A stretch of 9,518 nt of DNA from Bdellovibrio sp. ZAP7 (lineage in GTDB: Bacteria; Bacteroidota; Bacteroidia; Flavobacteriales; Flavobacteriaceae): the NCBI GenBank assembly GCA_943324165.2, contig CALPKO020000030.1:1-9518 (forward strand), in the 5' to 3' direction. Under the pieces are notes generated by a model, which saw nothing but the letters and a program-made list of their open reading frames with translations, was not told where the DNA came from and made no database searches. Shown here one piece after another: positions 1 to 6,410 of the stretch. Positions within the stretch are counted from its first letter, which is position 1. Every line of letters starts with the position of its first letter. The position numbers and the translations under genes are program-made.

Positions 1-202
1 AAGTTCAGTATTAAGAAACATTACCACTCAAGTCAATGACTTAAAGCTAATAGTCGGTGACGAAGCATTAACTGGCGCACAAGCAAGTTACAAGTATGTA
101 AGTGTTGCAAGCAAAGTTGGTGTTGCAGGAACAAAAACAGCGTTTGATTCATTAAAAGAAAACTTTAAGAGCAAAGGAAGACGAAAAGATTTGAAGCCTT
201 GA
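1..202 (+). CDS. C-terminal fragment of an unrecognised protein
   Basis: An open frame runs in from the left edge (first full codon at base 2) and stops at TGA 200-202, giving the last 66 residues. The tail reads roughly as an amphipathic segment (VNDLKLIVGDEALTGAQ), then an Ala/Val/Gly-rich stretch (YVSVASKVGVAGTKTAFDSL), then a basic end (KENFKSKGRRKDLKP). The pattern 'A/G-rich, Y-K, GVAGTKTAFDSLKENF' resembles the C-terminus of a small uncharacterised protein found repeatedly in Bacteroidota. I recall that family from its shape and could not search for it. No catalytic motif or membrane segment is visible in the part present. The start and most of the protein lie outside the window. The frame is credible because the other two forward frames hit stops early and the composition is protein-like. 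Confidence 0.6.
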   Translation, partial: SSVLRNITTQVNDLKLIVGDEALTGAQASYKYVSVASKVGVAGTKTAFDSLKENFKSKGRRKDLKP

Positions 203-238
203 TTTCTTTAGGAAAAGATATTATCAAGTTTAATATTG

Positions 239-414
239 TTTAAATTCTATAATAAATATAAATTTATACCATAATAACTTGTAATTTATACCATAATAAC
301 TTGTAATTTATACCATAATAAATCTAAATTTATACAAAAATAAGTTGTAATTTTATATATTCAAATTCACAATTTAAACCATAAAAAGTAATAATTTAAG
401 TCAAAAAATATAAT
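239..414. repeat. 22-bp direct tandem repeat array, about 7 units
   Basis: Seven consecutive 22-bp units start at 261, 283, 305, 327, 349, 371 and 393, with no spacers. Each begins AATTT, and the core is AATTTATACCATAATAA. Units 1 and 2 are identical. Unit 3 matches unit 1 at 18 of 22 positions, unit 4 at 19, unit 6 at 17, unit 7 at 13, and unit 5 only at about 10. A decayed copy at 239-260 keeps the CTATAATAA core. The array fills most of the gap between the upstream stop codon (202) and the next ATG (461). The 22-bp pitch is close to two helical turns, so each unit would present the same face of the DNA. It could be an operator array, an iteron-like array or a decaying simple repeat. The sequence alone does not decide. 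Confidence 0.85.
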
Positions 415-432
415 TAGTAAATCTAAAAACTA

Positions 433-440
433 TATGTTTA
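433..440 (+). promoter_or_regulatory. possible -7 box for the HTH gene
   Basis: TATGTTTA matches the Bacteroidota -7 consensus TAnnTTTG at all fixed positions except the last, and lies 20 nt before the ATG at 461. No convincing TTG (-33) is found at the expected spacing. In DNA this AT-rich a single near-match is weak evidence. Confidence 0.3.
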
Positions 441-460
441 AATAATAAAATCTTAGAGCA

Positions 461-817
461 ATGGATGGTAAACAAAAAAAAGTGGCTTCTTTAAACACAG
501 GAGCGATGTTAAATAAGTACATTACAGACAATAGAATCCGAAAAAATGCTTTAGCAAGGGCTTTGAACCGAAATATAAATTCCCTAAACAGCTATTTAAA
601 CAAAAGCAGCATTCAGACCTCGATTTTATTTGAATTGTGCCACGCCTTAGAACACAATTTTTTCGCAGAATTTGCAAAAGCACTGCCTGAAAATTATTCT
701 ACTAATGTTCCGGAAGACACCACAAATGCTGCAAAAATTGCAGAATTGACTGCAGAAAACCAAATCTTAAAAGCTGAAAAAGCTGTTTTGTTGCAAGCTT
801 TGCAGCGTAAAGTTTAG
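461..817 (+). CDS. small XRE-like HTH protein with a C-terminal leucine zipper
   Basis: This 118-residue protein has two visible parts. Residues about 14-67 look like a helix-turn-helix of the XRE/lambda-repressor kind: a first helix (MLNKYITDNR), then KNALARALNRNINSLNSYL in the position of the two HTH helices, then a helix containing LFELCHALEHNFF. Residues about 88-116 form a probable coiled coil, with Leu at 96, 103 and 110 seven residues apart and Asn100 where a GCN4-type zipper has its buried Asn. The likely role is a dimeric DNA-binding regulator, but no target is known. The protein has no signal peptide and no catalytic motif. The ATG at 461 is preferred because the HTH begins soon after it. 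It has no clear Shine-Dalgarno sequence, as is usual in this phylum. It stands alone, with the 22-bp repeats upstream and guaA 115 nt downstream under its own promoter. It could also be a remnant regulator of a mobile element. Confidence 0.75.
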   Translation: MDGKQKKVASLNTGAMLNKYITDNRIRKNALARALNRNINSLNSYLNKSSIQTSILFELCHALEHNFFAEFAKALPENYSTNVPEDTTNAAKIAELTAENQILKAEKAVLLQALQRKV

Positions 818-921
818 TTTGGATTGTATAGTTTTTTTGATAATAGATCTGAAATCACAAATTTGTTTATTCGTAAATCGGAATTTATTTTCTTTAAATT
901 ATAAATTTCAATTTTAAAAGT

Positions 922-929
922 TATTTTTG
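922..929 (+). promoter_or_regulatory. guaA -7 promoter box, predicted leaderless start
   Basis: TATTTTTG is a full match to the Bacteroidota -7 consensus TAnnTTTG and ends 3 nt before the ATG at 933. Given the usual distance from this box to the first transcribed base, transcription would begin at or within a few bases of the A of ATG. No TTG is seen in the -33 position; the upstream DNA is simply AT-rich. I saw nothing else, such as a purine riboswitch, in the 818-921 gap. Confidence 0.6.
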
Positions 930-932
930 CAC

Positions 933-2462
933 ATGCAACACAACGTACTTATTTTAGATTTCGGATCGCAATACACACAACTTATTGCACGCCGCGTTCG
1001 CGAATTGAATATTTTTTGCGAAATTTTTCCTTACAACAATTTTCCACAAGATTTGTCGAGTTATAAAGCCGTAATCCTTTCGGGCAGTCCTTTTTCGGTT
1101 CGTTCTGAAGATGCGCCACATCCCGATTTGTCACAAATTCGAGGTAAATTACCTTTGCTCGCAGTTTGTTATGGCGCGCAATATTTGGCTCACTTTTTTG
1201 GTGGTGAAGTTGCACCTTCAAACACCAGAGAATACGGTCGAGCAAACCTGAATTACATCAAACCCAACGAAACTTTTTTTGATGGAATAACAGAAAACAC
1301 CCAAGTTTGGATGAGCCACAGCGATTCTATCAAGAAATTACCAACCAACGGTGTGAAGCTAGCGAGCACACACGATGTTGAAAATGCAGCTTATAAAATT
1401 GAAGGTGAAACGACTTATGCCATTCAATACCACCCAGAAGTTTTTCATTCTACGGATGGAAAACAGATGTTGGAAAATTTTTTAGTAAAAATTGCGTGTG
1501 TTCCTCAAAATTTTACACCCAATGCTTTTGTAGAAGATATGGTGGCAGAATTGAAAGAAAAATTACAAGATGACAAAGTAGTGCTCGGACTTTCTGGTGG
1601 TGTAGATTCGACGGTAGCAGCAGTTTTGTTGCACAAAGCCATTGGAAAAAACCTGTATTGTATATTCGTCAACAACGGACTTTTGCGTAAAAATGAATTT
1701 TCGCAAGTTTTGGAGCAATACCAAGGAATGGGTTTGAACGTAAAAGGAGTGGACGCGTCAGAACGCTTTTTGGGAGAGCTCGCCGGAATATCGGATCCAG
1801 AAACCAAACGAAAAACCATCGGTCGTGTTTTTATTGAAGTTTTTGACGACGAATCTAAAGTGATTGAAGACGTAAAATGGTTGGCACAAGGCACGATTTA
1901 TCCCGATGTGATTGAATCTGTTTCTGTAAAAGGCCCGTCCGCAACCATAAAATCGCACCACAATGTTGGCGGTTTACCCAATTATATGAAACTTAAAATC
2001 GTAGAGCCTTTGCGCATGCTTTTTAAAGATGAGGTACGCAGAGTAGGCGCAACACTCGGAATTGATGCTGCTTTGCTAGGGAGACACCCTTTTCCCGGAC
2101 CTGGATTATCCATTAGAATTTTAGGTGATATTACACCAGAAAAAGTGAGTATCTTGCAAGATGTAGATGCCGTTTTTATAGACGGATTAAAATTATGGGG
2201 ATTGTATGATAAGGTTTGGCAAGCCGGTGCAATTTTATTACCAGTCAATAGCGTTGGTGTGATGGGTGACGAGCGCACTTATGAAAAAGTAGTGGCCTTG
2301 CGTGCAGTAGAATCCACCGATGGAATGACCGCCGATTGGGTTCATTTGCCATATGAGTTTTTAATGAAAGTGTCCAACGACATCATCAATAAAGTAAAAG
2401 GAGTAAACAGAGTGGTCTATGACATCAGCTCTAAACCACCTGCAACAATTGAGTGGGAATAA
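933..2462 (+). CDS. guaA: GMP synthase (glutamine-hydrolysing)
   Basis: This enzyme converts XMP to GMP with ATP and glutamine, the last step of guanine nucleotide synthesis, in the cytoplasm. The 509 residues fit the usual family length. Residues about 4-190 are a class I glutamine amidotransferase domain, with nucleophile Cys79 in AVCYGAQ and the His167/Glu169 pair in QYHPEV. Residues about 205-385 hold the ATP-pyrophosphatase domain, with the P-loop SGGVDS at 221-226. The C-terminal dimerisation domain ends in the family hallmark KPPATIEWE. All key residues are intact. An in-frame TTG at 927 would add two residues, but it lies inside the -7 promoter box, and the N-terminus [13 protein letters not shown] is typical, so ATG 933 is chosen. 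The gene is probably transcribed on its own promoter, possibly with read-through into the LysM gene 118 nt downstream. Confidence 0.98.
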   Translation: MQHNVLILDFGSQYTQLIARRVRELNIFCEIFPYNNFPQDLSSYKAVILSGSPFSVRSEDAPHPDLSQIRGKLPLLAVCYGAQYLAHFFGGEVAPSNTREYGRANLNYIKPNETFFDGITENTQVWMSHSDSIKKLPTNGVKLASTHDVENAAYKIEGETTYAIQYHPEVFHSTDGKQMLENFLVKIACVPQNFTPNAFVEDMVAELKEKLQDDKVVLGLSGGVDSTVAAVLLHKAIGKNLYCIFVNNGLLRKNEFSQVLEQYQGMGLNVKGVDASERFLGELAGISDPETKRKTIGRVFIEVFDDESKVIEDVKWLAQGTIYPDVIESVSVKGPSATIKSHHNVGGLPNYMKLKIVEPLRMLFKDEVRRVGATLGIDAALLGRHPFPGPGLSIRILGDITPEKVSILQDVDAVFIDGLKLWGLYDKVWQAGAILLPVNSVGVMGDERTYEKVVALRAVESTDGMTADWVHLPYEFLMKVSNDIINKVKGVNRVVYDISSKPPATIEWE

Positions 2463-2470
2463 GCCCGCTG

Positions 2471-2536
2471 ACCCCCTAAGGAGGGATTAGAATGTAGATT
2501 TTAGAATTTAGAATGTAGATTTTTGATTTCAGATTT
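2471..2536. repeat. GC-rich block and duplicated AT-rich intergenic repeat
   Basis: Just after the guaA stop is an unusually GC-rich block, CCCCCTAAGGAGGG (2472-2485), with partial self-complementarity. It is followed by a direct duplication: TTAGAATGTAGATTTT occurs at 2487-2502 and again at 2508-2523. A related sequence occurs at 6374-6410. No coding potential is visible. From memory, such blocks are common between Flavobacterium genes, but that is not checkable here. Confidence 0.6.
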
Positions 2537-2541
2537 AAAAC

Positions 2542-2569
2542 TTGAAACCTGAAACTTGAAACTTCAAAA
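2542..2569. repeat. four 7-bp tandem repeats before the LysM gene
   Basis: Four heptamers stand in tandem 11-38 nt before the LysM start codon: TTGAAAC, CTGAAAC, TTGAAAC, TTCAAAA. Similar 7-bp periodicity is seen in the rpsL-rpsG spacer. In this position they would be part of the leader or promoter of the downstream gene, but I see no clear TAnnTTTG box in the gap. Confidence 0.6.
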
Positions 2570-2580
2570 AACACAAACCA

Positions 2581-4554
2581 ATGAAACATTTTTTATCATT
2601 ATTTATTTGCTTCTTCCTAATCGGTTTTTGTGGATTTTCGCAAGAAAAAATCAGTAAACATATTGTTGCAAAAGGAGAGACAGTTGTTCAGATATCGCAA
2701 CAATATAAAATTACACCGGCAGACATTTACCGACTGAATCCGGATGCTCAAAATGGGATTAAACCCGAGATGGTATTATTGATTCAAAATAGTTTAGAAG
2801 CAAAACCAGTCAAGCAAAACACAAAAACAACGGTAAAAACCGATAATCCAATGACAACAATGCACGTTGTTGTAGCTAAGGAAACGGTTTATAGCTTGGC
2901 AAAAACCTATAGTACTACTGTAGCCGATTTAGAAAAATTAAATCCTGAAATTGTTAAAGAAGGACTAAAAATTGGTGGAACTATAAAGATTCCGTCAAAA
3001 TCAGACAAATCAGTAATAAATATAGAAAGCACATCGAACAAACAAAAATTTATTACCAAAACTGAACCTATTTTTCATTCTGTGGTTGCCAAAGAAACGA
3101 AATATTCAATTGCAAAAATATATGGAATTTCGGTGGATGATTTAGAAAAAGCCAATCCGGAAATAAAAGATGGTTTGCAGATTGGTTTTAGATTGAAAAT
3201 CGTTGGAGGAAAAACACCAAGTTCATTGAATGCAAAAGAGGATGAACCTGTGGTTGAAAAACCAATTGAAAAAATCGAAGATTTAATGACCTATGAAGTA
3301 ATGCCGAAAGAAACACTTTACAGTTTGACGAAAAAATTCGACATAGACCAAGACGAATTATTCCGTTTGAATCCGAGTTTGAAAAATGGCGTGAAAGAGG
3401 GAATGGTTTTGAAATTTCCATCTGATGTAATTGTTAATGAAATCGTCGAAAAGAAGTTTTCGCCTTTGGCTAAAAATCTAAAAATCCAAGATGCTAAAAA
3501 ACTAGTAATGCTCTTGCCCTTTAACATTTCAAAAATTGAAAGTGATACGGTAAATTCTACTATTTCGAGGTTGAAAACAGATAAGTTTCTCAACATGACG
3601 CTGGATTTTTATGCAGGTGCTTTGATGGCAATTGATTCTGCAAAAACACTAGGTTTGAATATTGAAATAAAAATCTTAGATTCACAAGAAACAAAAAATA
3701 CCTCTAATATTGTTGCGCTTATTGAACAGAATAATATAAAAAATGCCGATGTGGTTATTGGTCCGTTTTACCAAAACAATGTAGAAAAAACCGCTGAATT
3801 GTTGGTGAAGAACAGTGTTTATGTAATTTCTCCACTTTCAAAAGAAACCAGTAAATCTTATAAAAATTTGATTTTGGCAACGCCATCAAATGAAATGATT
3901 AAAAGTGCGATGTTTGATTTTATGAAAGAGAAAAAAGGTAACATTGTAGCCGTTGTAGATCCGAAAAAAGGAAATTCTAAAAAATATATTAGTCAAAAGA
4001 ACAAAGACATAAGATTTGTTCCAATGGATGCAACTGGCAAATTTACAGCAGACAGCATTGCCATAAAGCTGGTAAAAAACAAAATGAATTATGTTATTTT
4101 GGATTCAGAAAAAACCGGAATGATTCTAAAAACCATCAATTTTTTAATTACTCTTTCTAAAGATTATCAATTGCAATTGGTCATTTTAGAGAAAAATGAA
4201 ACCCTCGATTTTGAGGAAATTCCGTTGGATAAGTTGGCAAAATTGAAAATGCTTTATCCGTCTTTAACCAATGAAAACGAAATGGTCGAAAGTCGAATTT
4301 TTGAAAGAGAATTTAAAGAGAAAAACAAAGTTTTCCCCAATCAATTTGCCACACGAGGATTTGATATAACTTTTGATACTTTGTTGCGTCTTTCACAAGA
4401 AAAATCATTTGCAGCAACTTTGGACACAGATACTACGCAGCAAGTAGACAGTAAATTTGATTACGATAAAAAAAATCCGTCAGATTCTTTTACAAATAAA
4501 GGGATTTATATTTTGTATTACGACACCGATTTATCTGTAAAAATTGCACAATAA
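2581..4554 (+). CDS. secreted protein with four LysM repeats and a PBP1-like domain
   Basis: A 657-residue exported protein. Residues 1-20 are a signal peptide (hydrophobic LSLFICFFLIGFCGF, then SQE). Cys17 lacks a proper lipobox, so signal peptidase I cleavage is more likely than lipidation. Four LysM peptidoglycan-binding modules follow at about 27-69, 95-138, 165-208 and 238-280, each with a 'V.KETVYSLAK.Y..' start and an 'LNP' turn. From about 306 the protein resembles a type 1 periplasmic-binding fold (KKLVMLLPFN; DFYAGALMAID; ADVVIGPFY; VYVISPLSKE). This combination is known in Bacteroidota as LysM/PBP1 proteins, sometimes labelled amino-acid ABC transporter substrate-binding proteins, but no transporter genes are nearby. 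It probably sits on peptidoglycan in the periplasm; its ligand is unknown. The osmC start follows 10 nt after the stop, so the two are probably co-transcribed. Confidence 0.88.
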   Translation: MKHFLSLFICFFLIGFCGFSQEKISKHIVAKGETVVQISQQYKITPADIYRLNPDAQNGIKPEMVLLIQNSLEAKPVKQNTKTTVKTDNPMTTMHVVVAKETVYSLAKTYSTTVADLEKLNPEIVKEGLKIGGTIKIPSKSDKSVINIESTSNKQKFITKTEPIFHSVVAKETKYSIAKIYGISVDDLEKANPEIKDGLQIGFRLKIVGGKTPSSLNAKEDEPVVEKPIEKIEDLMTYEVMPKETLYSLTKKFDIDQDELFRLNPSLKNGVKEGMVLKFPSDVIVNEIVEKKFSPLAKNLKIQDAKKLVMLLPFNISKIESDTVNSTISRLKTDKFLNMTLDFYAGALMAIDSAKTLGLNIEIKILDSQETKNTSNIVALIEQNNIKNADVVIGPFYQNNVEKTAELLVKNSVYVISPLSKETSKSYKNLILATPSNEMIKSAMFDFMKEKKGNIVAVVDPKKGNSKKYISQKNKDIRFVPMDATGKFTADSIAIKLVKNKMNYVILDSEKTGMILKTINFLITLSKDYQLQLVILEKNETLDFEEIPLDKLAKLKMLYPSLTNENEMVESRIFEREFKEKNKVFPNQFATRGFDITFDTLLRLSQEKSFAATLDTDTTQQVDSKFDYDKKNPSDSFTNKGIYILYYDTDLSVKIAQ

Positions 4555-4564
4555 CTTTAACAAA

Positions 4565-4966
4565 ATGACTTCAAAAATAACCTATCTCGGCGATTTAAGA
4601 ACTTCATCGGTTCATCTTCAATCAGGAACAGAGATCCTTTCGGATGCACCAACGGACAACAATGGAAAAGGAGAAGCTTTTTCTCCAACTGATACGGTAG
4701 CCAACGCATTGGGAAGTTGTATGATGACGATTATGGCAATAAAGTCAAAAGATTTGAATTTAGATTTGGTTGGTTCAACAATTGAAATAACCAAACTGAT
4801 GAATGCTGAACCACGAAGAATTGGTAAAATAATTGTGGACATAAAAATGGCTGTTGCTGCAACCGAAAAAGAGCAAACCATTTTAGAACGAGCCGCAATG
4901 ACTTGTCCGGTTTCCTTGAGTTTACATCCTGAAATTCAAAAAGAAATTAGCTTTAGTTGGAAGTGA
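4565..4966 (+). CDS. OsmC/Ohr-family protein
   Basis: A 133-residue cytoplasmic protein of the OsmC superfamily, whose studied members reduce organic hydroperoxides through a cysteine pair. Both cysteines are present: Cys52 in ALGSCMMTIMAI at the start of the central helix, and Cys114 in AAMTCPVSLSLHP. The stretch FSPTDTVANALGSC is the usual family signature. An upstream in-frame ATG at 4544 would overlap the LysM gene by 11 nt and add a non-conserved MHNNFNK. The ATG at 4565, with MTSKITYLGDLRT following, fits the family N-terminus better. It is 10 nt from the LysM stop, indicating one transcript. The substrate is not predictable: many Bacteroidota members of this YhfA-like type are uncharacterised. 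Its stop codon is only 3 nt from that of convergent mazF, with no terminator between. Confidence 0.88.
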   Translation: MTSKITYLGDLRTSSVHLQSGTEILSDAPTDNNGKGEAFSPTDTVANALGSCMMTIMAIKSKDLNLDLVGSTIEITKLMNAEPRRIGKIIVDIKMAVAATEKEQTILERAAMTCPVSLSLHPEIQKEISFSWK

Positions 4967-4969
4967 TTT

Positions 4970-5293
4970 TTAATTTACAAAAGTTTCTTTTACAACACTT
5001 TTTAGTATTTTGATTTCTTTTGAATCTAGTTCTCCTAAAATTTTAATAATTCTAGATTTATTAATAGTTCTGATTTGTTCAACGACTATCATTCCTTTTT
5101 TAGTATTTAAAGTTACAGGAACTCGAGTTGGATAAACTTTTAAATTTGGGGTCATCGGGCAAATTACAACCGTTTTTATGTATTTGTTCATTTCGTTTGG
5201 CGAAACAATAACGCAAGGTCTTGTTTTTTGAATTTCACTGCCAATTGTAGGATCAAGATTCACTAAAACTATGGCGTATTGACTTAAATCCAT
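4970..5293 (-). CDS. mazF: MazF/PemK-family endoribonuclease toxin
   Basis: A 107-residue protein of the MazF/PemK family, whose members cut mRNA or other RNA at short specific sequences and arrest growth when freed from the antitoxin. The fold signature is clear: IVLVNLDPTIGSEIQKTRP at 8-26, CVIVSPNEMN at 27-36, and VEQIRTINKSRI at 71-82. Arg25 and Thr48 (in CPMTPN) align, by my reading, with the catalytic Arg and Thr of Bacillus subtilis MazF, so the toxin appears intact. It begins inside the end of the antitoxin gene (10-nt overlap, shared ATGGATTTAA), implying translational coupling and one transcript. The cleavage sequence cannot be read from the protein. The 3' end is 3 nt from the convergent OsmC-family gene. 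Confidence 0.92.
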   Translation of the reverse strand: MDLSQYAIVLVNLDPTIGSEIQKTRPCVIVSPNEMNKYIKTVVICPMTPNLKVYPTRVPVTLNTKKGMIVVEQIRTINKSRIIKILGELDSKEIKILKSVVKETFVN

Positions 5294-5529
5294 TCTTCTA
5301 AATTTTCATCTTCAAATATATTATCAATCAGTAATTTATCATCTCCTTCCAAGCTCATTTTTTCATAAGCTTTGTCCCAATTTTTCCTTGTTTGTTGAAT
5401 TGGTTTTAAAACAATTTGACCCATTTCTAAAATAATTTCAACTTTATCTTGAATATTGTATTTTTCTAAAATGGTTTTGCTTAAGCGTAAGCCTTTTGAA
5501 TTCCCTATTTTTATAATTGAAGTTTCCAT
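5284..5529 (-). CDS. mazE: MazE-like AbrB-type antitoxin
   Basis: An 81-residue protein. Residues about 3-44 form a swapped-hairpin AbrB/MazE DNA-binding domain (SIIKIGNSKGLRLSKTILEKY, then VEIILEMGQIVLKPI). The C-terminal part (about 47-81) is rich in Glu/Asp and Trp (GDDKLLIDNIFEDENLEEW), the type of acidic disordered tail that wraps around MazF. It would dimerise, neutralise the downstream toxin and repress its own operon. The start ATG (5529) is followed directly by the domain. No upstream Shine-Dalgarno sequence is apparent. The toxin start overlaps its last 10 nt. The 26-bp palindrome about 36 nt upstream of its ATG is a candidate operator. Confidence 0.9.
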   Translation of the reverse strand: METSIIKIGNSKGLRLSKTILEKYNIQDKVEIILEMGQIVLKPIQQTRKNWDKAYEKMSLEGDDKLLIDNIFEDENLEEWI

Positions 5530-5547
5530 AATTGCATTTTGTAACTA

Positions 5548-5555
5548 CAAAGTAA
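5548..5555 (-). promoter_or_regulatory. weak candidate -7 box for mazEF
   Basis: On the minus strand TTACTTTG differs from TAnnTTTG at one fixed position and lies 18 nt before the mazE ATG. A TTG inside the neighbouring palindrome is only about 12 nt upstream, too close for the usual -33 spacing. The call is tentative. Confidence 0.3.
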
Positions 5556-5564
5556 ATACATTTT

Positions 5565-5595
5565 AACCAATAAAATTGATTTTATTGGTTTTTTT
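5565..5595 (+). terminator. 12-bp perfect hairpin with T tract, + strand terminator or mazEF operator
   Basis: AACCAATAAAAT (5565-5576) is followed by TG and then its exact reverse complement ATTTTATTGGTT (5579-5590), and a run of seven T continues to 5595. Read on the + strand this has the form of an intrinsic terminator, though the stem is AT-rich. Read on the minus strand there is no T tract after the stem, so it is a poor terminator for rlmB, which ends at 5607. No + strand gene lies immediately before it: the nearest is the OsmC-family gene, 600 nt back across mazEF. Its position upstream of mazE also suits a palindromic operator for the MazE-MazF complex. Confidence 0.6.
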
Positions 5596-5606
5596 ATATC
5601 AAAAAC

Positions 5607-6344
5607 CTAATTTTTCCTCTGTCTCACCACTTCATACAAAAAAGCACCACAAGCAACAGAAACATTCAAAGAACCGATTGTTCCAAACATAGGAAGTTTT
5701 GCTTTTTCATCTACAATTTTTAGCACAGAAGGATTGATTCCGCGCTCTTCTGAACCCATAATAATCGCTAGCCCATCGGTTAAATCAATATCGTAAATTG
5801 TACTTTCTGTTTTTTCTGTTGCGGCAATTGTTTTAATTCCAGATCCTTGAAGATAAAAAATCGCGTCTTTGATATGTTCTACTTTGCAAATCGGAATATT
5901 AAATACTGCTCCAGCCGAAGTTTTTACAGTGTCGCCATTTACAGGAGCAGAACCCGCTTTTTGAACGATAATTCCGTTTACTCCTGTGCATTCTGCAGTT
6001 CGAATTATAGCACCAAAATTACGGGCATCAGATATTTGGTCTAAAATCAAAAACAGAGGTTTTTTGCCTGATTCTAAGGTAGATTCTACCAAGTGCTCTA
6101 AATCCATAAAACCAATTGGAGAAATACTCGCAACGGCACCTTGGTGATTATTTGGTGTTAAGCGATTTAGTTTTTCAACGGGAACATAAGAAAAATTGAT
6201 GTTGCCACGTTTCATCACTTTCATTAAATCTTTCATCAATTCGCCAGAAATTTCTTTCTGAATAAAGACTTTGTCAACTTCTTTTCCTGCCTGAATTGCT
6301 TCGATTATCGCTCTAATTCCAAATATTAAATGCTCTTTTTCCAT
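5607..6344 (-). CDS. rlmB: 23S rRNA 2'-O-methyltransferase, RlmB/TrmH (SpoU) family
   Basis: A 245-residue SPOUT enzyme that transfers a methyl group from S-adenosylmethionine to a ribose 2'-OH. The best-known member, RlmB, modifies G2251 of 23S rRNA in the peptidyl-transferase P loop. Residues about 6-78 are the L30e-like substrate-binding domain (HLIFGIRAIIEAI at the start, NHQGAVA at 66-72). The knotted catalytic domain follows. Motif 1 is LDQISDARNFGAIIRTAECTG, with Asn109 and Arg115. Motif 2 is IIMGSEERGI at 194-203. Motif 3 is LPMFGTIGSLNVSVACGAF at 218-235. All three are intact and the length is normal. Paralogues of this fold act on tRNA, so the exact nucleotide is inferred from overall resemblance. 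The ATG lies 4 nt from a consensus -7 box, so the mRNA is probably leaderless. Confidence 0.93.
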   Translation of the reverse strand: MEKEHLIFGIRAIIEAIQAGKEVDKVFIQKEISGELMKDLMKVMKRGNINFSYVPVEKLNRLTPNNHQGAVASISPIGFMDLEHLVESTLESGKKPLFLILDQISDARNFGAIIRTAECTGVNGIIVQKAGSAPVNGDTVKTSAGAVFNIPICKVEHIKDAIFYLQGSGIKTIAATEKTESTIYDIDLTDGLAIIMGSEERGINPSVLKIVDEKAKLPMFGTIGSLNVSVACGAFLYEVVRQRKN

Positions 6345-6348
6345 TTTG

Positions 6349-6356
6349 CAAAGGTA
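6349..6356 (-). promoter_or_regulatory. rlmB -7 promoter box, predicted leaderless start
   Basis: On the minus strand TACCTTTG matches TAnnTTTG fully, with only CAAA between it and the rlmB ATG. The transcript would then begin at or next to the start codon. No TTG is seen at the -33 position. Confidence 0.6.
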
Positions 6357-6373
6357 GAATAAAGATTTCGGAT

Positions 6374-6410
6374 TTTAGATTGTAGATTAACGATTTTTGA
6401 TTTAAGATTT
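6374..6410. repeat. dispersed intergenic repeat, second copy
   Basis: TTTAGATTGTAGATT, about 7 extra bases, then TTTTTGATTTAAGATTT parallels 2507-2536 (TTTAGAATGTAGATT then TTTGATTTCAGATTT) in the same orientation. The two copies lie almost 4 kb apart, each in a gap between genes. A fragment, GATTTTAGATTTT, recurs at 6479-6491. Both are low-complexity AT-rich DNA, so chance similarity contributes, but the order of sub-motifs is the same. Nothing coding is seen in the 6345-6527 gap. Confidence 0.5.

Noticed and set aside
239..414. CRISPR array
   Set aside because: The 22-bp units are directly contiguous with no unique spacers, and no cas gene is present.
818..921. Purine riboswitch upstream of guaA
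   Set aside because: There are no paired stems of the right form, and the promoter box lies after this stretch, next to the ATG.
927..932. Alternative TTG start for guaA at 927
   Set aside because: It overlaps the consensus -7 box and adds two non-conserved residues; ATG 933 gives the typical N-terminus.
1505..1961. Minus-strand open frames inside guaA
   Set aside because: They lie entirely within the conserved guaA coding sequence and look like frame shadows.
4544..4564. Upstream ATG for the OsmC-family gene
   Set aside because: It would overlap the LysM gene and add seven residues that do not look like the family.
5847..6044. Small + strand open frame inside rlmB
   Set aside because: It is a shadow of a well-supported gene on the other strand, and the translation resembles no protein.
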